Of a DNA stretch of 64,000 nt, positions 7,867-16,669 are shown one piece after another. Made by a program: the position numbers and the translations under genes. Every line of letters starts with the position of its first letter. The first letter of the stretch is position 1. Source of the DNA: Chryseobacterium piscicola. GTDB lineage: Bacteria; Bacteroidota; Bacteroidia; Flavobacteriales; Weeksellaceae. The stretch covers positions 372,001 through 436,000 of the forward strand of contig NZ_FTOJ01000002.1 in assembly GCF_900156685.1 (NCBI RefSeq), written 5' to 3'. The notes beneath the pieces were generated by a model, which did not search any database, was not told the origin of the DNA, and worked only from the letters and a program-made list of their open reading frames with translations.

Positions 7867-8274
7867 ATGAAAAAATTAGTTTCTGTGTTTTTTGTTGCTG
7901 CTTTCACAACATTGGGTTTTACATCTTGTAATGAAGATGATGATTACGAAACTATACAGTCTGTAGAAAAAGTAAAAATAGACAGTGTTTCAATTGTAAA
8001 TGACACTATGGATGTTTTCGCTATACAAAGCATAAGAACCTACCAGAAATTTAATAATCAATGTGAAGGTTTTTATGGTTATGACTATGCTCATACCTCA
8101 GATTTCGGCAGAAACATCACTGCTTACAAATTTAAAACCAATGCCAATTGTGGTACGGGAAATTTTACAGGAGTTAATCAAATCAATTTCGCACCAAAAG
8201 TAGTTGGGACTTACCAATTTAAATTCTGGACTGGTGACAATACATTTATTACCAAAACAATCGTTGTGCAATAA
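7867..8274 (+). CDS. Small lipoprotein, unknown function
   Basis: A protein of 135 residues with a type II signal peptide (MKKLVSVFFVAAFTTLGFTSC) and lipobox cysteine at residue 21, followed by acidic residues NEDDD. An acidic stretch after the cysteine is typical of Bacteroidota lipoproteins, many of them surface-exposed. The mature part has a beta-rich look with two further cysteines (NNQCEGFYGYD and NANCGTGNF) that could form a disulfide, and ends in KTIVVQ. I recognise no named family. It overlaps the next gene by one base (TAATG), so the two are translationally coupled. Confidence 0.75.
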   Translation: MKKLVSVFFVAAFTTLGFTSCNEDDDYETIQSVEKVKIDSVSIVNDTMDVFAIQSIRTYQKFNNQCEGFYGYDYAHTSDFGRNITAYKFKTNANCGTGNFTGVNQINFAPKVVGTYQFKFWTGDNTFITKTIVVQ

Positions 8275-8816
8275 TGAAGTATAGAATCTCAGTTGGTTTT
8301 ATTTTTTTTGTTTTTATTCTTATTTCAGCTCAGAAAATTGGGTGGAGTGAAAATAGAAAATTAATATGGAGTGACTTTAAAGCTAAGGATAACCTCGGAA
8401 AAGACATTGGTGTAGTAGCATTTGCCAATGTAGGCATGGGATACTCTGCAGAAACTACAACAAACCCAAAAGCTCCGGTAAGCATAAAAGTCTCGGTGTT
8501 TTTTGATCCCGAAAAATCTTGGAAAGTAGATTATATAAAAGGAGATCGTGTGCTTGTGCATGAACAAAAACATTTTGATGTTGCTGAAATTTTTGGCCGT
8601 AAACTCAGAAAATTAATTATCGAAAACATAAAAAACTCACTAGATTATCAGAAAAAATTTATTCCTATTTATAAAGATAACTTAGCTGAATACAAAAGTT
8701 TTCAAAAAAAATACGACACAGAAACCAATCACGGATTAAATGAAGAAAAACAACTTGAATATAATCTTGTGATTGCAGAAGAACTGAGAAAACTAAATAA
8801 ATACCGAGAAAATTGA
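8274..8816 (+). CDS. DUF922-like exported protein with HExxH motif
   Basis: A protein of 180 residues with an N-terminal signal peptide (ending near ISAQ). The motif HEQKHFD at residues 96-102 contains a complete HExxH zinc-binding signature, and the surrounding RVLVHEQKHFDVAEIFGRKLRKLI matches the DUF922 family as I know it. A zinc-dependent periplasmic hydrolase or peptidase is plausible but unproven. The gene begins inside the stop of the lipoprotein gene (TAATG) and its own stop overlaps the start of the nuclease gene (TTGA), making a tightly coupled three-gene run. Confidence 0.8.
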   Translation: MKYRISVGFIFFVFILISAQKIGWSENRKLIWSDFKAKDNLGKDIGVVAFANVGMGYSAETTTNPKAPVSIKVSVFFDPEKSWKVDYIKGDRVLVHEQKHFDVAEIFGRKLRKLIIENIKNSLDYQKKFIPIYKDNLAEYKSFQKKYDTETNHGLNEEKQLEYNLVIAEELRKLNKYREN

Positions 8817-11515
8817 AATTTTTAAATAAAATAATCAACGAATTGCTGGCTCAGGAAGATGATCTTTCAAAATTCAGCATTGTATTGCCGGGGAAAAGAC
8901 CCATTGTTTTTATCCGTCAAATTCTCGAAAAAAAGAAATATTCCGGTTTTTTGCCGGATTTTTTTACAATAGAAGATCTCATTACTGACATCGTAGATCA
9001 ACAGCCGATGCAGGGAATTTCTTTATGGCTATTTTCTTATGATGTATACAGAAAACTCAATCTTATTCCGCAAGACAGTTTTTCAGATTTTTTGAAATGG
9101 TTTCCTACGTTGCAGAAAGATTGGGATGATATTTTGAAATTTTCTGAAAGCGATACTGCTGTGCTACAATATATGTTTGATGAAGAGCGCATTAAAGAAT
9201 GGGCTCAGGATTTGGGCGATCAGGATGAAGTTCCGCGTAAAAAGTTTCTTAATTTTTGGCGAAACATGAATGTTTACCTACCGATTTTGAAATCGGCTTT
9301 GCTTGAGAAAAATTGGGCAACACCAGGTATGATTCATGAAAATGCTACTTCGAAAATTCATAAATACGCCACTGAAACAGATAAAAGATTTGTTTTCTGC
9401 GGATTTAATGCTTTTACGCCTGTGGAAGAAAAATTGATTCGAAATCTTTTGCAATGGGATAAAGCTCAGTGTTATTTTCAAGGAGATAGATATTATTTTG
9501 ATGATGAAAGACAAGAAGCAGGAAAATTCCTCAGAGATCATAAAAAATGGAAAGAATTCAATGACAGCAGAGAATTTACATGGATTGAAGATGATTTTAA
9601 TCAGCCAAAAAATATAAAGGTTTACGAAGTTTCAGGGAATATTACCCAAACTAAAATTTTACCCGAAATATTTGGTGAAATAGCAGATAAAACCTATTCT
9701 GATACGGCAATTGTACTCTTAGATGAAAATCTTTTACCAGCAAGTTTAGATGTAATGCATTCTGTAGAGTATCTCAATATAACGATGGGGTTTCCATTAA
9801 AGAATCTGTCTTTTTCTAATGCCGTAAAGCAACTTTTTTATCTTCAAAAACAATTAGAGAAAAACAAAACAACTTATTATTACAGAGATATTTACCCAAT
9901 TCTGGAAGAACTTCCTGCGTCGTATTCTGATGAGAAAATTATTTCAAATTTCAAATCAAAAATAGAGGAGAGGAATATTGTTTATATCTCAAAAAATTTG
10001 TTTTCGGAACTGCTTTCCGAGCTTTCTTATTTTAAACTTTTGATGAAAGCAGAATCAGCACAAGCTTATCTAGATTTATTAACTGAATTTTGTATTGATC
10101 TGAAATGGTTGGAGATTGATGATATTCAATACGAAAATATTTCTCATTTCGAAAAAGCTTTCAGACTTCTGAAAAACCAGATTTTACCTTATGATTTTGA
10201 TATCAAGATGGAAACGTTAGAGGTTTTAATCAATCAATATATTAATACAGAAAGTATTGATTTTGAAGGTGAACCTTTGAGAGGCTTGCAGGTAATGGGT
10301 CTACTTGAAACACGTTTGCTCAACTTTAAAAACGTTATTCTTCTTTCTGTAAACGAAGGTAAACTTCCGCTGGGTAATTCCCAGAATACGTATATTCCAT
10401 TTGATATCCGAAGACATTTTGAGCTCCACACTTATCTTGAAAATGACAGTATTTATGCTTATCATTTTTATCGTTTGATACAAGATGCAGAGAATGTTCA
10501 CTTGCTTTATAATGCATTAAGCTCTGGTATTAATACGGGGGAAAAAAGCCGTTTCATTACTCAAATTGAAATGGAAAGTAACCACGAAATCGAGCATTTA
10601 ATTATAGAAAATACCAGCGAGCCAATAAAAACCGAACCAATTGAAATCCAAAAAACAGAAGCTGTTATGCAAAAGCTTCAGCAGTGGAAAGACAGGGTTT
10701 CGGCTTCCCATTTAACGAGCTATCTTTACAATCCTGTGGATTTTTATCTTTCTAAAATTTTAAACACTTCAGAATCAGACGAAATTGAAGAAGAACTATC
10801 TGTAAGAAATTACGGAAATCTAGTTCATTACTCTCTTCAAGATATTTATGAAGAATTAAAAGGTAAAATATTGAATGAAAAAGATTTAAAGAATTCTATT
10901 AAAAATATAGATACATATATAGACGGAGCAATAGAAAAACTAAAACATCAACCAGAATTTTACGAAAAAGGCATGAATTTTATTCATAAAGCCATTGCCA
11001 AAAAAGTAATTGAAGCTATCCTGAATTTTGATCTTAATTTAATAAAATCTGGAAACGAGCTGAAAATTATAGACATTGAAAGAAAATTTGAAAAAGTAGA
11101 TTTCTATATAGACGAAAATTCTAAAGATAAAATTTCATTTTATGGATATATAGACCGCATAGATCAGCTAAACGGCACCATTAGAATCATCGATTACAAA
11201 ACGGCAAAAACAAAAAATCTTACGATAAAGATTGATGAATTAAATCAGGATAACTACTTTCAAAACAGCGATAGAAAACAAGCAATGCAGCTCTGTCTTT
11301 ATCAGTATGTAGTTCAAAGTTTACCAGAATTTTGGGGGCTTTCTGTACAAACAGGAATTTGGAGTTTTGCAGATGCCCAAAAAGGCGTGGTTTCTTTAGA
11401 ATTTGCGCAGGGAGAATTGCAAAATGCAATGGTTTCTATACAAAACTTAATTCTTGAAATTTTAAATCCCGAAATGAGTTTTGTGGAGAATGTGAAGACA
11501 TTTGCAGGAAATTAA
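8813..11515 (+). CDS. AddB-like PD-(D/E)XK nuclease family protein
   Basis: A protein of 900 residues beginning with TTG at 8813, overlapping the TGA of the upstream gene. No ATG lies near the expected N-terminus, so a non-ATG start with coupling is the best reading. The N-terminal two thirds resembles the inactivated helicase-like part of AddB-type proteins (segments such as VILLSVNEGKLPLG and RLIQDAENVHLLYN). The C-terminal quarter is a RecB-type nuclease domain with GYIDRIDQLNGTIRIIDYKT, in which Asp794 and Lys796 are candidate catalytic residues, then a QAMQLCLYQY segment. Its role would be double-strand break end processing with an AddA/RecB-like helicase, which is not encoded in this window. 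Confidence 0.82.
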   Translation: MKFLNKIINELLAQEDDLSKFSIVLPGKRPIVFIRQILEKKKYSGFLPDFFTIEDLITDIVDQQPMQGISLWLFSYDVYRKLNLIPQDSFSDFLKWFPTLQKDWDDILKFSESDTAVLQYMFDEERIKEWAQDLGDQDEVPRKKFLNFWRNMNVYLPILKSALLEKNWATPGMIHENATSKIHKYATETDKRFVFCGFNAFTPVEEKLIRNLLQWDKAQCYFQGDRYYFDDERQEAGKFLRDHKKWKEFNDSREFTWIEDDFNQPKNIKVYEVSGNITQTKILPEIFGEIADKTYSDTAIVLLDENLLPASLDVMHSVEYLNITMGFPLKNLSFSNAVKQLFYLQKQLEKNKTTYYYRDIYPILEELPASYSDEKIISNFKSKIEERNIVYISKNLFSELLSELSYFKLLMKAESAQAYLDLLTEFCIDLKWLEIDDIQYENISHFEKAFRLLKNQILPYDFDIKMETLEVLINQYINTESIDFEGEPLRGLQVMGLLETRLLNFKNVILLSVNEGKLPLGNSQNTYIPFDIRRHFELHTYLENDSIYAYHFYRLIQDAENVHLLYNALSSGINTGEKSRFITQIEMESNHEIEHLIIENTSEPIKTEPIEIQKTEAVMQKLQQWKDRVSASHLTSYLYNPVDFYLSKILNTSESDEIEEELSVRNYGNLVHYSLQDIYEELKGKILNEKDLKNSIKNIDTYIDGAIEKLKHQPEFYEKGMNFIHKAIAKKVIEAILNFDLNLIKSGNELKIIDIERKFEKVDFYIDENSKDKISFYGYIDRIDQLNGTIRIIDYKTAKTKNLTIKIDELNQDNYFQNSDRKQAMQLCLYQYVVQSLPEFWGLSVQTGIWSFADAQKGVVSLEFAQGELQNAMVSIQNLILEILNPEMSFVENVKTFAGN

Positions 11516-11519
11516 TTAA

Positions 11520-11561
11520 TAAAAAAATAAATCCTCAGTGTTTCAAAAACCTTGAGGATTT
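11520..11561 (-). terminator. Terminator of the acyl-CoA dehydrogenase gene
   Basis: The arms AAATCCTCA (11529-11537) and TGAGGATTT (11553-11561) form a 9-bp stem. On the minus strand it is followed by a run of seven T residues. It ends the gene at 11594, and the convergent nuclease gene also finishes here. Confidence 0.75.
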
Positions 11562-11593
11562 AATATGGTAATTAAAAAGTGTATTATAAAAAT

Positions 11594-12772
11594 TTAAAAA
11601 GCATTAAAGCCTGTAATATCAAGTCCTGTAATCAGTAAATGAACATCGTGCGTTCCTTCATAAGTGATTACGGATTCTAAATTTGCAGCATGACGCATCA
11701 TCGGGAATTCTCCCATAATTCCCATTCCACCAAGTATTTGTCTTGATTCTCTTGCAATATCAATCGCCATTTTCACGTTGTTTCTTTTTGCCATAGAAAT
11801 TTGAGCCGGACTCGCTTTGTGGTCATTTTTAAGATTTCCTAATTGGAGGCAAAGTAATTGTGCCTTGGTAATTTCAGTTAAAAATTCCGCCAATTTTTTC
11901 TGTTGCAATTGAAACGAGCCAATAGGTTTTCCAAATTGTTTTCTTTCTTTAGAATATTGAACTGCAGTGCAGTAGCAATCAATTGCTGCGCCAATTACGC
12001 CCCAAGAAATTCCGTATCTAGCAGAATTTAAACAAGATAAAGGTCCTTTCAGTCCTGTAATATTAGGGAGTAGATTTTCCTTTGGAACTTTCACATCATT
12101 GAAGACCAATTCACCGGTTTTTGAAGCCCTCAAACTCCATTTGTTGTGCGTTTCGGGAGTGGTAAAGCCTTCCATTCCTCTTTCTACAATTAATCCTTGT
12201 ATTTTTCCTTCTTCGTTTTTTGCCCAAATCACGGCAATATCACAAAGTGGCGAGTTTGTAATCCACATTTTTGCTCCGTTCAAAAGATAATGATCGCCCA
12301 TGTCTTTGAAATAGGTTTCCATTGAACTTGGATCTGAGCCATGATTTGGCTCTGTTAAACCAAAAGATCCAATCATTTCTCCTGACGCTAGTTTTGGTAA
12401 ATATTTTTTCTTCTGCTCTTCAGAACCAAATTCGTTAATGGGAAACATTACCAAAGAACTCTGAACTGAAGCTGCCGAGCGTACCGCAGAATCTCCTCTT
12501 TCCAATTCCTGCATGATTAAGCCATAGGAAATTTGGTCAAGACCAGAACCTCCGTATTCTTCAGGAATATAAGGTCCTAAAGCTCCTATTTTCCCCAATT
12601 CTTTCATTAAATTGGGCAGGTCGGTATGGTTTTGTGCAGCTTGGTCGATATTTGGCATTACAAAACTTTCTACCCAATCTCTTACAGATTGTCTGATGAG
12701 CTTATGTTCATCAGTTAAAAAAGCATCAATTCCAAAATAATCTGGTATGCTGGTAAGCGGATAATATGACAT
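11594..12772 (-). CDS. Acyl-CoA dehydrogenase, glutaryl-CoA dehydrogenase-like
   Basis: An FAD-dependent acyl-CoA dehydrogenase of 392 residues. The catalytic base is predicted as Glu372 in TYEGTHDVHLLITGLDITGFNAF (tail shown in part), where the YEGTHD and C-terminal ITG-AF pattern is that of glutaryl-CoA dehydrogenases. The segment NSARYGISWGVIGAA and FGLTEPNHGSDP support this. The known reaction is oxidation and decarboxylation of glutaryl-CoA to crotonyl-CoA in lysine and tryptophan breakdown. No other genes of that pathway are adjacent, so substrate choice remains an inference. It is monocistronic, with a terminator behind it. Confidence 0.88.
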   Translation of the reverse strand: MSYYPLTSIPDYFGIDAFLTDEHKLIRQSVRDWVESFVMPNIDQAAQNHTDLPNLMKELGKIGALGPYIPEEYGGSGLDQISYGLIMQELERGDSAVRSAASVQSSLVMFPINEFGSEEQKKKYLPKLASGEMIGSFGLTEPNHGSDPSSMETYFKDMGDHYLLNGAKMWITNSPLCDIAVIWAKNEEGKIQGLIVERGMEGFTTPETHNKWSLRASKTGELVFNDVKVPKENLLPNITGLKGPLSCLNSARYGISWGVIGAAIDCYCTAVQYSKERKQFGKPIGSFQLQQKKLAEFLTEITKAQLLCLQLGNLKNDHKASPAQISMAKRNNVKMAIDIARESRQILGGMGIMGEFPMMRHAANLESVITYEGTHDVHLLITGLDITGFNAF

Positions 12773-12854
12773 AAATTTTTGTTTTTTTAAAAATAAGGTT
12801 TTTTAGACATTAACAAAAAAATATCTGATTTAAAAATTATAATTGCTCAAATAT

Positions 12855-13643
12855 TTATATTGTTTCTTCCTCAAAAAAGGTGTAAGGTTTTGATTTTGAG
12901 TGGTATTTTTCAATGAATTTATAAAGGTAAGGAGCCTTGTTTGCAGAGCCATCGTATAGTTTTTCGAGTCTTTCAAGCATATTCATGCTTAAAATTTTTC
13001 GCTGAAAATTGTTTCTTCTGAAGGATTCTCCTAAAATTGTCTCATAAAGGCTTTGTAAGTCTTTCATTGTAAATTTTTCCGGAAGTAAATTGGAAGCCGC
13101 TACTTGGGTATCGATGTTGTGTCTCAAGAATTCTAATCCGGAATTTATAATTCTGTCATGGTCAAAAGCCATACTTGGAAGATTATCAACTTCAAACCAA
13201 TCACAGGTTTCATTAAAAGCGTCTGGAAAAGTGTTTGCCAAAGAAAAATCGATAAGACTACAATAGCCAACTGTAAGAAAACGTTGCAATATCCAATGAT
13301 CTTCAGGGATTTGCAAACCTTTATTTTGTATTAATGTTTTGTGAACATTATTTTCTGTACGATTAAGCCTTCCGAATGTATGAAATTGTTCTAGAAATAT
13401 GTCTTTAATGTGTGTTCTTTCAAACAAAACTCTTGCAGCAGCATGTCGTAAGTCTTCGTCTATAAAGACAAATCCGCCCGGCAGAGAGTATAAGTCAAGA
13501 TCATGGTATTTTAAAAGTAAAACCTTTAAAATACCATTATGAAAACCGAAAATAGTACAATCTACAGAGACATTTGGTATAAAATCTTTGCTGTCTATAA
13601 GTTCTTTTAGTGTTTCAATGTTTTTGTTGTGATCTGTTTTCAT
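12855..13643 (-). CDS. NrtR/AraR-type Nudix-derived transcriptional regulator
   Basis: A protein of 262 residues with an N-terminal Nudix fold (about 20-150) and a C-terminal winged-helix region (about 165-240, FTMKDLQSLYETILGESFRRNNFQRKI). The Nudix box is degenerate: the G-x5-E part is present (GFVFIDE), but the REUXEE helix reads RVLFER, losing two metal-binding glutamates. This argues for a ligand-sensing rather than hydrolytic domain. Related Bacteroidota regulators control arabinose and other sugar catabolism genes. The gene lies 21 bases behind an MFS carrier on the same strand, so it most likely regulates uptake of that carrier's substrate, probably a sugar. Confidence 0.82.
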   Translation of the reverse strand: MKTDHNKNIETLKELIDSKDFIPNVSVDCTIFGFHNGILKVLLLKYHDLDLYSLPGGFVFIDEDLRHAAARVLFERTHIKDIFLEQFHTFGRLNRTENNVHKTLIQNKGLQIPEDHWILQRFLTVGYCSLIDFSLANTFPDAFNETCDWFEVDNLPSMAFDHDRIINSGLEFLRHNIDTQVAASNLLPEKFTMKDLQSLYETILGESFRRNNFQRKILSMNMLERLEKLYDGSANKAPYLYKFIEKYHSKSKPYTFFEEETI

Positions 13644-13664
13644 GCTGTAAAAATAAAATTATTT

Positions 13665-14849
13665 CTATAATTTTTGATTGATCATTCTGAAAAATGAAAA
13701 TCCAAAGATAAATACCACAATTACAGCTACAAAAATATAAGTAGAGTATAAATGCAACATTTCTTTTTGAAATATTATAGAAATAAGTGCCGAGCTAGCA
13801 GAACTTCCTAATGATGAAAATATTACAATGATAGATGTGAGTACGTTTATTTTTTCTTTCTCGGATGATGATATCATTTTTGAATTGGCAACAGGATAGA
13901 GTGGAGATAAAAAAAGACCAATAATAGGGAAAATAAAGAGCAAAGCAATTGATTTTTCGTGGTATAAAATCTGTATCGAAATAATGATAGCTAGAATAAT
14001 CAAAATCATGGCAATACAGAAATAAAAATATCTTGACAAATCAAATTTTTTAATGACCTGAGCAGTAATTATTCTTCCTAGATAACAAAAAACAGCTAAA
14101 AAAGATGAAGCTTGCAAAGCGAAAAATGAGTTTACGCCCAATTGTTTTTTGTAAAAAGAGGGCAACCAAGAATTAAAGGTTTGCTCTGTAAAAACAATAA
14201 AAAATACCAAACCGAAAAATAATAAAAAATGAGGTTTCCCATAGCCATCAAGATTTGGAAGTAGCTTTTTGCTTTTGTCTTCAGTTTCGATGATTTCAGC
14301 TTTGTAAAAAAGAAAAAGTGTATAAAAACTAATCAATGCAATGCCAAAGAAGCCAAATTTCCAATACTCACCATATTGGCTAGAAATAAGCCAACCAAAA
14401 CTTGTATTGATTACAAAAATACCAATCATAAATGAAGCTTCAACACTATTCATGGTTTTTGCAAGTGTTTTTTCTTCGCTGATATTGTTTTTGATGATAT
14501 TAAAAACACAAATTTTGCCTAGTGCAAAACAAGTCCCAATGATAGCAAACCAAAGTTTGTAGAACCAAAAAACCTCCACAAATGGTAAGATGATTGAACA
14601 AACTGCTACAATAAATAATGCAATGATGATGGATTTTTTTGTTCCTATTCTGCTGATGAAATTTACTGCAAATAGTGAAATAAATGCTATTGGCAAATCT
14701 TTAAACGATTCTAAAAAACCAAGTTTATTATAAGAAACATTTTCGTCCGAGAGTTGAAGTATAATAATCCCCATACAGTTTAAAACCATTGAAAAAATGA
14801 GGAAAGTAAGCTTTAGCGGAAAAGTGATTTTTCGCAGATGAGTAGTCAT
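13665..14849 (-). CDS. MFS transporter, probable sugar carrier
   Basis: An inner-membrane protein of 394 residues with about 12 hydrophobic helices, consistent with the major facilitator superfamily. A charged loop after helix 2 (SRIGTKKS) sits where the MFS motif A is expected. The middle loop (about 185-205, EIIETEDKSKKLL) separates two six-helix halves. The substrate is not evident from sequence. The 21-base gap to a Nudix-type sugar regulator downstream suggests a carbohydrate. The upstream protease gene ends 53 bases before the start without a clear terminator, so read-through from it is possible. Confidence 0.8.
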   Translation of the reverse strand: MTTHLRKITFPLKLTFLIFSMVLNCMGIIILQLSDENVSYNKLGFLESFKDLPIAFISLFAVNFISRIGTKKSIIIALFIVAVCSIILPFVEVFWFYKLWFAIIGTCFALGKICVFNIIKNNISEEKTLAKTMNSVEASFMIGIFVINTSFGWLISSQYGEYWKFGFFGIALISFYTLFLFYKAEIIETEDKSKKLLPNLDGYGKPHFLLFFGLVFFIVFTEQTFNSWLPSFYKKQLGVNSFFALQASSFLAVFCYLGRIITAQVIKKFDLSRYFYFCIAMILIILAIIISIQILYHEKSIALLFIFPIIGLFLSPLYPVANSKMISSSEKEKINVLTSIIVIFSSLGSSASSALISIIFQKEMLHLYSTYIFVAVIVVFIFGFSFFRMINQKL

Positions 14850-14902
14850 TAGAATGAAATTATTTGATTTTTCTGAAAAATGTTGGGTTTTAAAATGCCG
14901 TT

Positions 14903-16498
14903 TTACTCTTTTATGAATTTTTCATAAAAAACAGCGTCTTGAGTTTGAATTTTTAGATAATAAGTTCCCTTAGCAAAATTTACAACTTTAATAGACTTAT
15001 TATTTTTTTCAGTAGAAATAGGTCTACCTAAATTATCATAAACCTGAACCATTATAACCTCTTTTTCAGAAACAATATTCAAAATATCTTTTACGGGATT
15101 AGGGAAAATAGCAATTGTATTTTTCCTAACCAGTTCAGAAGTGCTGAGAGTGGAATTGAAAAGGCCTCCAAAATTTAAAATCCCATAACCCATTTGGTTT
15201 GTATGATTTGGAAATAGTGATGAAGTTTGCCTTAATTGATTTCTCATCGTATCTCTGTTCATACCAGGGAAAGCTTGTATGAAACATGCGATACCACCAG
15301 CTGCAACCGGAGTAGCAATTGATGTACCCGAAACTGAAATAGTGTTGCTCCCGTTTACAGTTGTCGTAGCTGTGCCTCTGGCAGAAGCATCGGGTTTTAT
15401 GAAGCCAGCTGAATTGGGGCCATACGAAGAAAATCCTGAAGAAACGCCCACCGAATCTACACTTCCTATGCTGAAAACTTTTGAATTGTCTGCCGGAGTA
15501 GTTATAAAATGCCAAGATTGTTCTCCAGAATTTCCTGCTGCAAAAAGCACAAAAATACCTTTATTGACAGCAATTTCTGCACCTCGTGAAATAAATGATG
15601 TGCTTCCGTTCATGTGGGCATAAGTGTAGCTGTATTTTGGGTCGTCAAAAGTATTATATCCCAAAGATGTGGTAATTAAGTCGACACCTTGTTTATCTGC
15701 AGCTTCTGCAGCTTCAATCCAATACATTTCTTCTTCAGGAACTTCTATTAAAGCATTTTCGCTTCTGTACAAATAGAAATCCGCATCTGGTGCTGAACCT
15801 ACAAAAGTATCTTCAATGTATCCACCTATTGCTCCTAAAACTGCCGTTCCGTGAGCATTGAGTGTTGAATCATACACATTGGAAGTTTTGGTAACAAAAT
15901 CGTAGCTATCTTTAATTTGATTATTAGTCCAAAGTCTAGAAAAAGTAGAGCCATTGTTTACGCTAGGAAATCCCGCATCAATAACGGCAATTGAAATTCC
16001 ACTACCTGTATAACCAGCGAGATGGAGTGGTTTTAGATTGATTTGGTCAATTTGCTCCATTCCAGAGCCGTAGTTGAAAATCGTGTTGAAATTTTCAGTT
16101 TCCTGAAATTTATTTTGATGCTTAATCTTTACTACTAATGAAGAATTTTTAGCAAAACTTTCTACTGATGATACAAAAGGTAGAGTTTTTAGTTGGTTTA
16201 CTTGGGCTTGGTTGGCATTTATTGCAACACCATTCAGCCATTTTGACTTGTCTGAAACGGTAAAACCCATACTCTCAATTGCCTGAACGTAAGAATTTTC
16301 TAAAGGAGCATCTTGGTCATTTAAAGGAATTCCAAGTGTTGTTCTGCGGTTTAAAGATTTTTGAGAAAGTTCTGTCAAAGGATTTGCATAAAATGCAGCT
16401 TTGTTTGGTTTGCCATTAAAATATACAAATACAAGCTCTGTTTGAGCCGAAACTGATACATAAATTACTAAAACAAAAAGAAGTAGAGATTTTTTCAT
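14903..16498 (-). CDS. Subtilisin-like S8 peptidase with type IX sorting domain
   Basis: A secreted serine protease of 531 residues. A signal peptide (ending VSVSAQ) is followed by a propeptide-like region to about residue 145. The subtilase domain follows, with Asp174 (IAVIDAGFPS), His216 (NAHGTAVLGA) and Ser393 (SVSGTSIATPVAAGG) as the catalytic triad; the oxyanion Asn lies in FAAGNSGEQ. The last 75 or so residues (IFPNPVKDILNI, then VYDNLGRPI, ending YYLKIQT..FYEKFIKE) form a type A C-terminal sorting domain used by the Por/type IX secretion system. It is therefore expected outside the cell or anchored at the surface. Confidence 0.93.
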   Translation of the reverse strand: MKKSLLLFVLVIYVSVSAQTELVFVYFNGKPNKAAFYANPLTELSQKSLNRRTTLGIPLNDQDAPLENSYVQAIESMGFTVSDKSKWLNGVAINANQAQVNQLKTLPFVSSVESFAKNSSLVVKIKHQNKFQETENFNTIFNYGSGMEQIDQINLKPLHLAGYTGSGISIAVIDAGFPSVNNGSTFSRLWTNNQIKDSYDFVTKTSNVYDSTLNAHGTAVLGAIGGYIEDTFVGSAPDADFYLYRSENALIEVPEEEMYWIEAAEAADKQGVDLITTSLGYNTFDDPKYSYTYAHMNGSTSFISRGAEIAVNKGIFVLFAAGNSGEQSWHFITTPADNSKVFSIGSVDSVGVSSGFSSYGPNSAGFIKPDASARGTATTTVNGSNTISVSGTSIATPVAAGGIACFIQAFPGMNRDTMRNQLRQTSSLFPNHTNQMGYGILNFGGLFNSTLSTSELVRKNTIAIFPNPVKDILNIVSEKEVIMVQVYDNLGRPISTEKNNKSIKVVNFAKGTYYLKIQTQDAVFYEKFIKE

Positions 16499-16669
16499 GT
16501 ATTATTTTTGAGTAAAGATAAAACAAAATCAATAAAATTTTTGGCAGGATTTTAAATATCGTATTTTTACGAAAATATTTATTTATAAAATCGTAAAGAT
16601 TTGGAAATTTTAACCCAAAGAAGATTCAGCGATTTTATAAGCCCTTAAAAAACAATTAAAAATCTACAT

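Noticed and set aside
13665..16498. Single operon of subtilase, MFS carrier and Nudix regulator
   Set aside because: The 53-base gap has no clear terminator, but functions differ and a promoter could lie there. Co-transcription is left open rather than claimed.
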